A stretch of 64,000 nt of DNA from Luteolibacter flavescens (GTDB lineage Bacteria > Verrucomicrobiota > Verrucomicrobiia > Verrucomicrobiales > Akkermansiaceae). The notes below the pieces were generated by a model. The model did no database searches, had not been told where the DNA came from, and saw only the letters and a list, made by a program, of their open reading frames with translations. This document shows positions 8,581-16,963 of this stretch, in pieces; position 1 is the first letter of the stretch; the number at the start of each line of letters is the position of its first letter. The stretch lies in contig NZ_JAPDDS010000011.1 in NCBI RefSeq assembly GCF_025950085.1, positions 152,772-216,771 on the forward strand, read 5' to 3'. The position numbers and the translations under genes were made by a program.

Positions 8581-9135
8581 ATGCCATCCTCCCTCAACAG
8601 CGAGCAGCAGAAGGCCCGTGACGCCGTTCGCCGCGCAGTGAGCTACCTCCGCCAGTGCGGAATCCGGGTGCCCCGGTTCGTGCTCACGACGAGCTGGAGC
8701 CGCTCCGTCGGCGGCGCGGAAGTTGCCTTCGACGGCCGGATCTCCCGGATGAACATGGGGCGATATCCATCAGACTTCCTCCGCGACTGGCTGGCAATGC
8801 ATGAGCTCGGCCACGTCCTCTGGAACGAGCACCGTCCCCTCCGCTGGAAGAGATTTCGCGAAGCCTTTGGAACTCCAGCTCCCGACAATTACGATGAACT
8901 CTACAGGAGCGAATCCTGGAAGACCGCCGCGACGCACCGGTTATCTTGGCTGCCGGGCATCCATCGTCCGCACGGCGAACCTTCGTGGTACGGAGCCCGT
9001 GCCGGAGGAGAGGAACGGTTTTGTGAATTGCTGGGCCTGCTTTACGCGAATGAAGACTTTGCCGAGGAACCGCCAGCCGACCTCGCCGACCTCTGGGAGG
9101 TCTGTTGGGACCACGGCCTTTGCCGGATGATCTGA
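8581..9135 (+). CDS. Predicted zinc metallopeptidase-like protein (HELGH)
   Basis: 184 residues. LAMHELGHVLWNEH is a zincin HExxH site with a further His a few residues on, near residue 80. The protein is too short for a large peptidase and resembles the small putative metallopeptidases that accompany Ycf46-type AAA ATPases on islands. No signal peptide is visible, so it should be cytosolic. The next gene, also with an HExxH site, begins 15 bases downstream, suggesting a paired function. Substrate unknown. Confidence 0.65.
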   Translation: MPSSLNSEQQKARDAVRRAVSYLRQCGIRVPRFVLTTSWSRSVGGAEVAFDGRISRMNMGRYPSDFLRDWLAMHELGHVLWNEHRPLRWKRFREAFGTPAPDNYDELYRSESWKTAATHRLSWLPGIHRPHGEPSWYGARAGGEERFCELLGLLYANEDFAEEPPADLADLWEVCWDHGLCRMI

Positions 9136-9150
9136 ACAACCCCACTCCCC

Positions 9151-9723
9151 ATGCCCTACTCCCGCAAAGCCACCCGACAACCGCGCCGGCACTTCGTCGG
9201 GATCCGCGACCTCGACGAAGCGAACTGGAAAGTGACCAACGAGATGGCAGCCCTTCGCGTCTGGACCGATGAGCTTCACGAGGTGGAGGTTCGCCTGGTG
9301 CCGCTGTCGCTTGATTGCTACGGCTGGAATCAGGGGCACATCCACATTCCGCGGGTGTCAGGGGCTCAGCTGTTCGACTTGTGGCACGGCTTCCACACCC
9401 GCTTGACCGATATCCTTCGCCACGAGTTGGCCCACGCGGTCGCCGACATCCACCCGGACTTCGTCGACTCGTCCCGGTTCGTCCGCTGCTTCGGCGGCGG
9501 GCACGACGATGATGACCCCGTCCTTGAATACGATCCACGGCATCACGTCACCCGTTACGCCTCGGTGCGCCCGTGCGAGGACTTCGCGGAAATCTTCCAC
9601 CTCTACCTGCGCCATCAGGGACGACTGCCGCAGCGGCTGGCGGTCAAGAAGCCGATCCTCAAGAAGTGGGAGTTCGTCCATCGCATGGCTGTACGCTTGG
9701 CGGCCGGTAAATGCGGCTTCTGA
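9151..9723 (+). CDS. Predicted zinc metallopeptidase-like protein (HELAH)
   Basis: 190 residues. LRHELAHAVADIHPDF near residue 90 is an HExxH zinc site. CEDFAEIFHLYLRH about 55 residues later supplies a plausible third ligand Glu, in a position typical of gluzincins. Between them lies an Asp-rich loop (GGGHDDDDP). It is likely co-transcribed with the other HExxH protein just upstream and closed off by the hairpin at 9751-9777. No export signal is seen. Physiological target unknown. Confidence 0.65.
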   Translation: MPYSRKATRQPRRHFVGIRDLDEANWKVTNEMAALRVWTDELHEVEVRLVPLSLDCYGWNQGHIHIPRVSGAQLFDLWHGFHTRLTDILRHELAHAVADIHPDFVDSSRFVRCFGGGHDDDDPVLEYDPRHHVTRYASVRPCEDFAEIFHLYLRHQGRLPQRLAVKKPILKKWEFVHRMAVRLAAGKCGF

Positions 9724-9750
9724 CAAGCCCGCCGCCCACCCATCCTCAAC

Positions 9751-9777
9751 GCCCGCTCGCCTTCCAGGCCGGCGGGC
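9751..9777 (+). terminator. Hairpin followed by ATTTTCG
   Basis: GCCCGC (9751-9756) pairs with GCGGGC (9772-9777), with an inner GCCT/AGGC pair, followed by ATTTT. It is a likely terminator for the metallopeptidase pair. The 230 bases after it are C-rich and non-coding. Confidence 0.55.
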
Positions 9778-9934
9778 ATTTTCGTCTACTGACCTTTCCA
9801 TCAACCGACTGCCCTGAATCACCCGACCTGACTGCCGCCTCCCTGACCCGCCAGCTTTTCCAACTACGACCACTCCCACAACCACCGAATCCAAAGCCAC
9901 TACCCAAAACGCCAAGCATCCATTCCCGAACCAC

Positions 9935-9976
9935 CGCACGAAGGGCGGCTCCACTTACGGAGCCGCCCTTCGTGCG
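9935..9976 (+). repeat. Perfect 18-bp inverted repeat upstream of the ycf35-like gene
   Basis: An 18-base arm at 9935-9952 (CGCACGAAGGGCGG...) and its exact complement at 9959-9976 flank a 6-base loop. No T-run follows. It lies 33 bases before ATG 10010, which is preceded by AAAACCAACCAACTCAC. This is the longest perfect hairpin of the series. Confidence 0.65.
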
Positions 9977-10009
9977 TCCCCCCTGAACACTGAAAACCAA
10001 CCAACTCAC

Positions 10010-10396
10010 ATGTCCCATTTCACGACCATCCAGACCGAGGTCCGCGACCTCGAAGCCCTCCGCGACGCCTGCACCGAACTCGACCTCGTGCTCGAGTCCG
10101 GGATCATGTGCCGCGGCTATGCGGGGATCAACCGAGCCGCCCACCATGTGGTCCGGCTGAAAGGCCCTTACGATATCGCCGTCGATCCGTCCGAAGACGG
10201 AGGACGCTATGCGCTGACCACCGACTGGTGGGGCGGGCACGTCGAGCGCGAGGTGGGTGCCGGCTTCGGCCGTCTACTGCAAAGCTACGGCGTTCAGAAG
10301 ACGATCCGGGAAGCCCGGACCCGGGGCCTTCGCTTCAGCCGTCAGATCGAGCCGGACGGCTGCGTCCTGCTCACCTTGGAAGGAGGTGCGCTGTGA
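10010..10396 (+). CDS. DUF1257 (Ycf35-like) protein
   Basis: 128 residues. The start MSHFTTIQTEVRDLEALRDA, the CRGYAGINRAAHHVV stretch and the C-terminal ETARQGF-like block (IREARTRGLRF) match the Ycf35/DUF1257 family of cyanobacteria, plastids and mobile elements. The family has no proven reaction. It is followed directly by DUF2997 and then, after one intervening gene, by a Ycf46-type AAA ATPase, an association that recurs in genomes and suggests one complex. The stop overlaps the DUF2997 start (GTGA). Confidence 0.8.
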   Translation: MSHFTTIQTEVRDLEALRDACTELDLVLESGIMCRGYAGINRAAHHVVRLKGPYDIAVDPSEDGGRYALTTDWWGGHVEREVGAGFGRLLQSYGVQKTIREARTRGLRFSRQIEPDGCVLLTLEGGAL

Positions 10397-10593
10397 GCCG
10401 CCGCATCCTTGTCCGGGTGTCGCCGACCGGAGACATCCAGGTGGAAGCGGAGGGCTTCCAAGGCAAGGGCTGCGAGGCATCCACCCGCGAGATCGAGCAA
10501 GCCCTCGGTAACCGCACCTCCCGCACGATCAAGCCCGAGCACCGGCACGGCGGCATTTCCGTCCAGCAACAGCAAACCCTCGGCGGGTCATGA
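10393..10593 (+). CDS. DUF2997 small protein
   Basis: 66 residues from a GTG start overlapping the previous stop by 4 bases. The strand-rich N-terminus (RRILVRVSPTGDIQVEAEGF) followed by GKGCEASTREIEQALG matches DUF2997, the usual partner of DUF1257 proteins. Its stop overlaps the next ATG, so DUF1257, DUF2997 and the next gene are translationally coupled. Function unknown, presumably a structural partner of the DUF1257 protein. Confidence 0.75.
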   Translation: MSRRILVRVSPTGDIQVEAEGFQGKGCEASTREIEQALGNRTSRTIKPEHRHGGISVQQQQTLGGS

Positions 10594-11225
10594 GCTCGAC
10601 ACTCCGCTTCGACCAACAAGGAGGCATCGATTGCCTCTACACCGAGGCGGTCGATCTCCGCGCGCTCGGACGGCTCCATGTCGTCCGGGCGACCGAGATC
10701 GCCTTCGACCCGGAGGAACAGCGCTGGGAGGTCCGCGATGCGGCCTTCGGCAAGCTCCTCCATGCCGATCCCTCCCGCGCGGCCTGTCTCGCGTGGGAAT
10801 ACGCAAATCTGCAACCCGCCGGAACACCCGTGCCCCCAAACACCAACTCCAGATCCCGCTCCATCATGAAGAAGTCCATCATCGTCATCCTCGTCCTCGC
10901 CGCGGTGCTCGCCGCCTGTGGTCCCGACAAAGCCAAGCTCCGCGCCGAACTCCAATCCATCGACGCGGAGCTGGCGCAGATCCACGCCGTCGCCGAACAA
11001 TACCGGGCTCGTATGAGCGCGGCGGAGTTCGACGCGTTCATCGGCTCCTTCGCCGCCGGATACGGTGCCGTGTCAGGCGACTACCAGCTTGCGGGCGACG
11101 GCGTCGGCACCGCGGTCGAGTCAGCCATCCAATACGACGCATCCAGTATCTCGCTGGACCAGCTCAAGCAGCGCCACGAGCACCTCGCCAAACGTCGCGA
11201 GGAAATCGTGTCGCAGCTCGACTGA
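10590..11225 (+). CDS. Apparent in-frame fusion: small element protein plus lipoprotein
   Basis: The frame gives 211 residues but looks like two genes. Residues 1-92 (MSSTLRFDQQGGIDCLYTEA...) form a small soluble protein ending in a Pro/Asn/Ser-rich stretch. At ATG 10866 a new signal peptide begins, MKKSIIVILVLAAVLAAC, with a lipobox Cys, then a helical domain of about 100 residues (DKAKLRAELQSIDAELAQI). A lipoprotein signal in the middle of a protein would not work normally, so a stop codon has probably been lost or the second start is used independently. The leader before 10866 is C/A-rich like that of other genes here. Confidence 0.55.
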   Translation: MSSTLRFDQQGGIDCLYTEAVDLRALGRLHVVRATEIAFDPEEQRWEVRDAAFGKLLHADPSRAACLAWEYANLQPAGTPVPPNTNSRSRSIMKKSIIVILVLAAVLAACGPDKAKLRAELQSIDAELAQIHAVAEQYRARMSAAEFDAFIGSFAAGYGAVSGDYQLAGDGVGTAVESAIQYDASSISLDQLKQRHEHLAKRREEIVSQLD

Positions 11226-11241
11226 AAGGCGTCAACGCCCT

Positions 11242-11269
11242 GCCCCCGGTCCTCGCGAGGACCGGGGGC
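11242..11269 (+). terminator. Perfect 13-bp hairpin followed by a T-run
   Basis: GCCCCCGGTCCTC, two-base loop, GAGGACCGGGGGC, then TCTGTTTT. It is a convincing Rho-independent terminator after the lipoprotein frame. The AAA ATPase start follows 36 bases later. Confidence 0.7.
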
Positions 11270-11304
11270 TCTGTTTTCCAAACCAGTGAAATCCACCCGA
11301 ATCC

Positions 11305-12828
11305 ATGAATTTGATCACGTATTTACGCGCTGGGTATCCCGGCCTTGTTCTCGTCACACCTGAAGAAGCACGCGCCGAAGCCGAACTGGCCGCCGCCTGT
11401 GCCGAACTCCAACGCCACCTCCACGCCTGGTCGTCCACCGACGGCCTGGTCGATGTCCAATCCGGCCGCGCCACCCCGTGCCCGGATCCGCTGGAAGCCC
11501 TCATGCACGTCGAAGCCCTCTTCCGCCAGGAGGGGGAACGCCACGTCGTAATGCTGCGCGACCTCCAACTCCACCTTGAACAGAACGACCCGATGCTCGT
11601 CCGCCGGCTGAAGGATCTCCTTCGCCTCGCCAAGGGTGCCGGGCACGCGCTGGTTCCCACCGGTTGCCGCTTCAAGCTGCCGCCGGAACTCGAACACGAA
11701 GTCGCCGTCATCGACCTCGACCTGCCCGACCTTGGCAAACTCGGCGAGGTCCTCGACGGCATTCTCCGCTCCGCCGACCAGCAGCCCCTCCACGACGAAG
11801 TCCGTGAAAGTGTCCTTCATGCGGCCCTCGGCCTCACCACCGTGGAGGCGGAGAATGCCTTCGCGCTGTCCATGGTCGAATGCGGTCGCGTGGATCCGAT
11901 CCTAGTCGCCCGGGAAAAGGCCCGCACCTTGAAGCGCGGTGGTCTCGTCGAAGTGATCGAGGCAAAACCGAACCTCGACGACATCGGTGGGCTCGACTCG
12001 CTCAAGCGCTGGCTGTCCCAGCGTCGCCCCGCATTCGGAGCCGCCGCTCGAGACTACGGGCTGCCGGTGCCGAAGGGGTTGCTCATCGTCGGCATCCCCG
12101 GCACCGGCAAGAGCCTCACGGCAAAAGCCACCGCCAGCGTGCTGCAGCTCCCCCTGCTGCGTCTCGACATGGGCCGGGTGTTCGGCGGCATTGTCGGCCA
12201 GAGCGAGGCCAACCTCCGTTCGGTCATCCGGACAGCCGAGGCCATTGCCCCTTGTGTCCTGTGGTTAGATGAAATTGAGAAGGGTTTTGCGGGGAGCACT
12301 GGCAGCGGAAGTTCCGACGGTGGCACCTCGTCGCGGGTCTTCGGCTCCTTCCTGTCCTGGATGCAGGAAAAAGAGAAGCCGGTGTTCGTGGTAGCCACGG
12401 CCAATGATGTGAGCCAACTCCCGCCGGAGTTCCTGCGCAAGGGCCGGTTCGACGAGATGTTCTTCGTCGATCTGCCTGACGCGAAGGAGCGCGAGGCCAT
12501 CTGGAAGATCGTCATCGCCCGGCATCGGCGTGATCCGAAGTCACAGAGCATCGCCGACCTCGCCAAGGCGACCGACGGGTTCACCGGTGCGGAAATTGAA
12601 GGTGCCTACCGGGAGGCATTGCATGAGGCGTTCGCCGAAGGACGTGAACCGCCCCCCTCGGACATCCGCTCCGCCATTGCAGCCACCACCCCGGTGTCGA
12701 AGTTGATGGAGGAGCGCATCGAAGCATTGCGGAAGTGGTCGAAGGGCCGAGCCCGTGAAGCGGGAGTTGTCGGCAAGCCGGCACCAATGTCACAACGCCC
12801 GACGCGCCGGGTGCAGTCCCTGAACTGA
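11305..12828 (+). CDS. AAA+ ATPase, Ycf46-like
   Basis: 507 residues. The N-terminal 220 residues (YLRAGYPGLVLVTPEEARAE) match the non-catalytic part of Ycf46-type proteins. The AAA module has Walker A GIPGTGKSLTAKA (about residue 263), Walker B VLWLDEIEKG, sensor 1 VVATANDV, arginine finger region RKGRFDE and a lid domain (GFTGAEIEGAYREAL). The family is a remodelling ATPase with unknown client. With DUF1257 and DUF2997 just upstream, it probably forms the energy unit of one conserved complex. It ends at a strong terminator (12907-12937). Confidence 0.85.
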   Translation: MNLITYLRAGYPGLVLVTPEEARAEAELAAACAELQRHLHAWSSTDGLVDVQSGRATPCPDPLEALMHVEALFRQEGERHVVMLRDLQLHLEQNDPMLVRRLKDLLRLAKGAGHALVPTGCRFKLPPELEHEVAVIDLDLPDLGKLGEVLDGILRSADQQPLHDEVRESVLHAALGLTTVEAENAFALSMVECGRVDPILVAREKARTLKRGGLVEVIEAKPNLDDIGGLDSLKRWLSQRRPAFGAAARDYGLPVPKGLLIVGIPGTGKSLTAKATASVLQLPLLRLDMGRVFGGIVGQSEANLRSVIRTAEAIAPCVLWLDEIEKGFAGSTGSGSSDGGTSSRVFGSFLSWMQEKEKPVFVVATANDVSQLPPEFLRKGRFDEMFFVDLPDAKEREAIWKIVIARHRRDPKSQSIADLAKATDGFTGAEIEGAYREALHEAFAEGREPPPSDIRSAIAATTPVSKLMEERIEALRKWSKGRAREAGVVGKPAPMSQRPTRRVQSLN

Positions 12829-12906
12829 GTATTTATTCGATAGGGAGGCTGATCGAGCTGCCACGGTGCCCGCCTGGTCTGTGACGGAACGTGTTGTCGC
12901 GAACCC

Positions 12907-12937
12907 CAAGTGGCCGTCTTGTGAAGGCGGCCACTTG
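12907..12937 (+). terminator. Terminator after the AAA ATPase
   Basis: CAAGTGGCCG pairs perfectly with CGGCCACTTG, with an inner CTT/AAG pair and a 3-base loop, then GTTTTCCC. It is a clear intrinsic terminator, 78 bases after the stop. Confidence 0.7.
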
Positions 12938-13049
12938 TTTTCCCTCATCACCAAAGGTTCCGCGTGGAAGTCCGATCCGGGACCAGATCTCCGTTCTTGT
13001 CGACAAGCCGTTCGCCTTCGAAAATCCCAGAAGCCAGCGTTCATCAATC

Positions 13050-14012
13050 GTGAAGTTCCCCCTCCATCGATCCATCGGCTTCTTGGCTGGTCTGTACCTC
13101 CTAACCTTCCTTGCCTGGGCATGGTGGGATTCAAATCACCGAATTTCCTTCGCGCGAAAGGATGGGTGGGAGCTGCGCAGCCACTGCTCCGGGATCTCCG
13201 TGACGTTCACCACCAGACCGCGGTCGTTGGAATTTGGAAGCAGCCGGTTCGGCAGGTTCTCGTCTCGCTCAAGGTATTACTCTGTGCCACCCTCTCATCT
13301 ACTGAGGGGCTCCGGAGTTCCTCATCCCTCGACCTCTTATGGATCTCTCATCGATGGTCGTAGTTACTGCTGGGATCGTAAAGAGGAGTTTTTACACCGG
13401 TCGACCCAAGACTGGACGCGCTTCATTCCATACTGGCAAATCTTCCTCGCAGTCGCAGTACCGTGGGCTGGGCTCCTTGTTTGGACCAGTCGCCACTCGG
13501 CTCCTGCGAACTTTGTCCGCCGCACCATTCACGTTTGGTCCGGACCGCTTGTCGTGTGCTGCGTCACGTTGGCTTGGTTGGACTCGGCCACCCGGACATC
13601 TCACGTGAGGATCGGTGATTGGGTGCTTGAAAGTTCGAATTCGGGATTCTCGATCTCTCGCACCAGCTTTGTGTGGTACGGGAGCGGGGTGGAGTATGGC
13701 CGCCATTTGAGGAACAAAGAATACGTATGCGCTTTTAGCTATCTGCCCGCACCGATGCTTGTGATAGGCCAGAACACGCCACCCCTGACCAATTCCATAT
13801 TGAGCTATTCGATCAATGGGCAGGAGGTAACCCGCTCCTTCCGCGAGTATCTGGTGGCGACCTACAAACATCGGCCAAGACGCGATTGGGTGATGTTCGT
13901 TCCCCATTGGCTTATCCTATTAGCCACGATGCCGACGTGGCTTGTCTTCTTCATCTGGCGTCGACGACGCCAGATGGGAGTCTCTCCTGCGATCCCTGAA
14001 CCCTTGGTCTAA
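13050..14012 (+). CDS. Four-helix membrane protein with an internal duplication
   Basis: 320 residues from GTG 13050. The frame is open further upstream, but that part does not look coding. Each half has a transmembrane helix, a 100-residue extracytoplasmic-like loop, then a second helix. The halves are homologous: WELRSHCSGISVTF pairs with WVLESSNSGFSISR, and DWTRFIPYWQIFLA pairs with DWVMFVPHWLILLA. The layout recurs in Verrucomicrobiota proteins as I recall them, with no known function. Lower GC than its neighbours hints at separate origin. Confidence 0.6.
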   Translation: MKFPLHRSIGFLAGLYLLTFLAWAWWDSNHRISFARKDGWELRSHCSGISVTFTTRPRSLEFGSSRFGRFSSRSRYYSVPPSHLLRGSGVPHPSTSYGSLIDGRSYCWDRKEEFLHRSTQDWTRFIPYWQIFLAVAVPWAGLLVWTSRHSAPANFVRRTIHVWSGPLVVCCVTLAWLDSATRTSHVRIGDWVLESSNSGFSISRTSFVWYGSGVEYGRHLRNKEYVCAFSYLPAPMLVIGQNTPPLTNSILSYSINGQEVTRSFREYLVATYKHRPRRDWVMFVPHWLILLATMPTWLVFFIWRRRRQMGVSPAIPEPLV

Positions 14013-14212
14013 CGAGCTGTCCCGAAAGTTCGCAGCATCCGTCACGTGAGCGTGGCCGGCACCGATAAGGGCTTTGGGGAAAAACTCCGAGCCATCGATT
14101 GATCATCTCTCCAGCATCGTCGTCAGCCCAGCCGGGAGCCCATCCCGGGACTTCGTCCGCTTCAGTTCGGCCTGCGTGATTAGCCCCCGCTGCAGGCCTT
14201 GCAGTCCCGGCA

Positions 14213-15058
14213 TCAATCCTGCCAGCCGAATGGCAACGCCGCCCGGATCACCCGCACCACCTCCACGAAGTCCGCTGGCGCACCGGTCAGGATGTTGCGG
14301 TTCAGGAACGCTTTCCACATCGCCTGCTTCAGCCGACCGAATTCGTCGCTCAACCCCGTGGGACATTCCTCGGGAAAAGCCGTGCCGCGGCGCTGGAAGG
14401 TGCCGTGGATGCTTGCCGCCAACTGGCTCCGATCAAGCTGATCGCCGGTCAGCAGGAAGTGCAGGTCGAAGAAGTCCTTCAGCCGGCTATTCTGGAGGTC
14501 GAGCACCACCAGCGCATCCAGTTTCTCCGCCACCACCGTCTCCGGCGGATAGACCCGGATCACCGGAGCCGGCAGGGTGCCGAGCAGCACCGGGAACTCG
14601 CGCTCCTGCGGTGGCGGATCTACGGCATCGCCAAAGCCGACGTCCACCTGGATGGGGATGCGGATGTTGCCCAAGCGCGCGGTCATTTTCACCCGGACTC
14701 CTCCATACGACGCGTCCTCGCGGATCGGCTCGGCCACCGGATCGCTGAACTTCAGGCCGTCGTCGGGAACCTCGGCGGCAACAATGCGCCGGAAAACTCC
14801 AGCCACACGCTCGGGTTCCGGAGTTCCGCGCCCGAGTAGATCGAGATCTCGTGTCGGCCGGCGGGTATCGCCACCCCAGACATGGTAGAGCATCGCGCCC
14901 TTAAGCACGAAAGCGGCCGCCTCTCCCGAAGCTTGCAAGCGAAACAGCAGGCGCTCCAAGCCGTACTGGACCAGCAAGGTATCGAAGACGACTCCGCGTT
15001 CCCGGCTGAGGTTGATCAGGCGCTGGCGGATCGATTCGACAAGTCCCTCGGATTTCAT
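14213..15058 (-). CDS. AbiEii-type nucleotidyltransferase toxin
   Basis: 281 residues from the ATG at 15058. FVLKGAMLYHVWGG followed by TRDLDLLG is the nucleotidyltransferase core of AbiEii/DUF1814 toxins (Lys-Gly, then Asp-x-Asp). VVAEKLDALV and LKDFFDLHFLL are the usual downstream family blocks. AbiEii enzymes add nucleotides to RNA targets and stop growth during phage infection. The start overlaps the stop of the AbiEi antitoxin by four bases (ATGA), the standard arrangement of this type IV system. Confidence 0.88.
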   Translation of the reverse strand: MKSEGLVESIRQRLINLSRERGVVFDTLLVQYGLERLLFRLQASGEAAAFVLKGAMLYHVWGGDTRRPTRDLDLLGRGTPEPERVAGVFRRIVAAEVPDDGLKFSDPVAEPIREDASYGGVRVKMTARLGNIRIPIQVDVGFGDAVDPPPQEREFPVLLGTLPAPVIRVYPPETVVAEKLDALVVLDLQNSRLKDFFDLHFLLTGDQLDRSQLAASIHGTFQRRGTAFPEECPTGLSDEFGRLKQAMWKAFLNRNILTGAPADFVEVVRVIRAALPFGWQD

Positions 15059-15669
15059 GAAAGCAGGCTCTCCAGGTAGGGCTTCATCACGCGCGTCATG
15101 CGGAATCTCTCCGCCAGCCGGTTGAGTTCCTTGAGCTGGAATCTCCGTCCCCTCCACGCCTCGCGAAGCGCCTCGATGGCCACGTCGATGCCGATCTTGT
15201 TCCGCTGGCGGAAGAGATCCACGACGGTGCGGGCGACCGAATAGACCGGCACCTTGGCTCCCTCGATCCCGTGCCATTGCAGTCCCTCGTCCAGCGCGTC
15301 CACCTGACAACGTACCACCCTCAGGGGCAGTGCCGCTTCCTCCGGTACACGGACCGTGCGAGGTAGGGTGATCCACACCTCTCGCGGGTTCTGAGTGGTC
15401 AGCCCGTGGAAAGCCAGCGCACTCAGGTGGCTGATCCTCGCCGACGGAATGCGGGTGACCACCATCACCAGCGTGTGGTTCTCGGTCGCGGGCACATCGG
15501 GCAGCGCGTAAAGTCCGCGCCCGATATGCACTACTCCTCCTTCCCGCGCTGCCCGACGCAGCGATTCACGAGAAATCCCCCGAGACTCCAGATCCCTGGA
15601 GCGCAGCACGGTGGCCCCTCCGAAGGCCCGAGCCAGCGGATCCATTTCGGACCGGCGATTTGCAGTCAT
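15055..15669 (-). CDS. AbiEi-type antitoxin/transcriptional regulator
   Basis: 204 residues from ATG 15669 (an in-frame GTG at 15684 is also possible). The N-terminal winged helix (VLRSRDLESRGISRESLRR, then IGRGLYAL) and the C-terminal AbiEi-like domain (ISHLSALAFHGLT, SVARTVVDLFRQRNKIG) match AbiEi antitoxins, which repress their own promoter and neutralise AbiEii. It lies first in the two-gene operon and is divergent from the Fic gene, sharing a 220-base regulatory gap. Confidence 0.88.
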   Translation of the reverse strand: MTANRRSEMDPLARAFGGATVLRSRDLESRGISRESLRRAAREGGVVHIGRGLYALPDVPATENHTLVMVVTRIPSARISHLSALAFHGLTTQNPREVWITLPRTVRVPEEAALPLRVVRCQVDALDEGLQWHGIEGAKVPVYSVARTVVDLFRQRNKIGIDVAIEALREAWRGRRFQLKELNRLAERFRMTRVMKPYLESLLS

Positions 15670-15818
15670 TTTCAAAATGCACACAAAAGTTCACTATTGA
15701 TTGCGTTTTGTCAAATTCACTTCGCTAAGCCCTCCGCAGGCAACCCACTGGAGGCAACACGTATGTGCAGAAATCTTGAACATCCGTGCGTTGGCGCGAG
15801 CCAGATCGGCCATGATCG

Positions 15819-15881
15819 AAATGGATGAGAACGGGTGATAAATGGATGGAATTGGGTGGAAATGGGGGTTAGCTTACCCCC
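15819..15881. promoter_or_regulatory. Direct repeats and inverted repeat upstream of fic
   Basis: AAATGGATG at 15819-15827 and 15840-15848, then AAATGGGGG at 15860-15868, recur every 20-21 bases, i.e. two helical turns. GGGGGT (15864-15869) and ACCCCC (15876-15881) form an inverted repeat ending 6 bases before the fic ATG. These look like operator sites for AbiEi or for Fic autoregulation. Confidence 0.5.
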
Positions 15882-15887
15882 GCGTCC

Positions 15888-16952
15888 ATGCTCCCACCCC
15901 GAATTTCCGTCACTCAGGAAGTCCTCCGCCTGATTTCGCCCATCGACGAATTCAAGGGAGAGTGGCGCGTGATCAGCGGGCTTGGACCGGAGAGACTCCA
16001 GTCGTTGCGCCGGATCGCCACCATTGAAAGTGCCGGTTCGTCCACCCGGATCGAGGGCGCCCGACTGAGCGATCGGGAAGTGGAAGTCTTGCTTCGGGGG
16101 ATCGGAGCCGAATCCTTCCAGTCCCGGGACGAAGAAGAGGTCGCCGGCTACGCCTACGTGGCCGAGACCGTCCAGGCGGCTCGGCAGGACCTTCGCCTGA
16201 CCGAGGGGATCCTCCTTCAACTGCACCGCGATTTGCTCCGCTACAGCGGGAAGGACGAGCGGCATCGGGGAAGCTGGAAAACCCTTCCCAACCACGTCGC
16301 GGCTTTCGATGCCGACGGGCGGGAAATCGGGATCGTTTTCCAAACCACCAGTCCCTTCGACACGCCCCGGGCGATGGAGGAGCTGCTGAGTTGGCACCTC
16401 AAGGAAGAGCAGGAATTGGATCTCCACCCGCTGCTGCGAATCGCCGTGTTCGTCGCCGTCTTCCTCGCCATCCATCCGTTTCAGGACGGCAACGGCCGCC
16501 TGTCGCGGATCCTCACCAATCTTCTGTTGCTACGCGCCGGCTACGGGCATGCCGCCTACAGTTCGCTCGAAAGCGTCATCGAGCACAACAAGGAGGCCTA
16601 CTACCTGGCCCTGCGCCGGACCCAGACCACCTTGACCAGCGGAAGTCCCGACTGGGAGCCCTGGATCCTGTTTTTCCTGCGGTCGATGAATTCCCAAGTG
16701 CAGCGCTTGCGGGAACGACTCGGGAAGCTGCCCGACGGATCGACTCCCGCCAGCCATCTTTCGCCCTTGGCGGAGAAGCTCCTGACGCTCCTCAACGAGC
16801 GGGGCACCTTGACGGTGGCCGAAGCTGAAAGCACGACCGGAGCAAACCGGAATACCCTCAAAGAGAAGTTCCGTGAACTGGTGGAAGCAGGTGCTGCCAC
16901 CCTCCACGGCAAGGGGCGCGGTGCCCACTATCGGCCGGGGCGCGGAAGCTGA
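15888..16952 (+). CDS. Fic family protein (protein AMPylase-like)
   Basis: 354 residues. The Fic core HPFQDGNGRLSR (about residue 200) matches HPFx(D/E)GNGRxxR. An N-terminal STRIEG (about residue 50) matches the inhibitory (S/T)xxxE(G/N) helix of class II Fic proteins, so activity is probably self-inhibited. A C-terminal winged helix (LLTLLNERGTLTVAEAES) may bind DNA. Such proteins usually transfer AMP from ATP to target hydroxyls. No separate antitoxin is needed. It is divergent from abiEi. Confidence 0.88.
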   Translation: MLPPRISVTQEVLRLISPIDEFKGEWRVISGLGPERLQSLRRIATIESAGSSTRIEGARLSDREVEVLLRGIGAESFQSRDEEEVAGYAYVAETVQAARQDLRLTEGILLQLHRDLLRYSGKDERHRGSWKTLPNHVAAFDADGREIGIVFQTTSPFDTPRAMEELLSWHLKEEQELDLHPLLRIAVFVAVFLAIHPFQDGNGRLSRILTNLLLLRAGYGHAAYSSLESVIEHNKEAYYLALRRTQTTLTSGSPDWEPWILFFLRSMNSQVQRLRERLGKLPDGSTPASHLSPLAEKLLTLLNERGTLTVAEAESTTGANRNTLKEKFRELVEAGAATLHGKGRGAHYRPGRGS

Positions 16953-16963
16953 GGATTCCGTCG

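Noticed and set aside
14103..14212. Short minus-strand frame after AbiEii ending QAELKRTKSRDGLPAGLTT
   Set aside because: Only about 36 residues from its own ATG and most of the longer frame overlaps AbiEii. Possibly a gene remnant but not supported enough to annotate.
15819..15881. CRISPR-like direct repeats
   Set aside because: Only three 9-base repeats with 11-12-base spacers and no cas genes nearby. They fit operator sites. No CRISPR array seen anywhere in the window.
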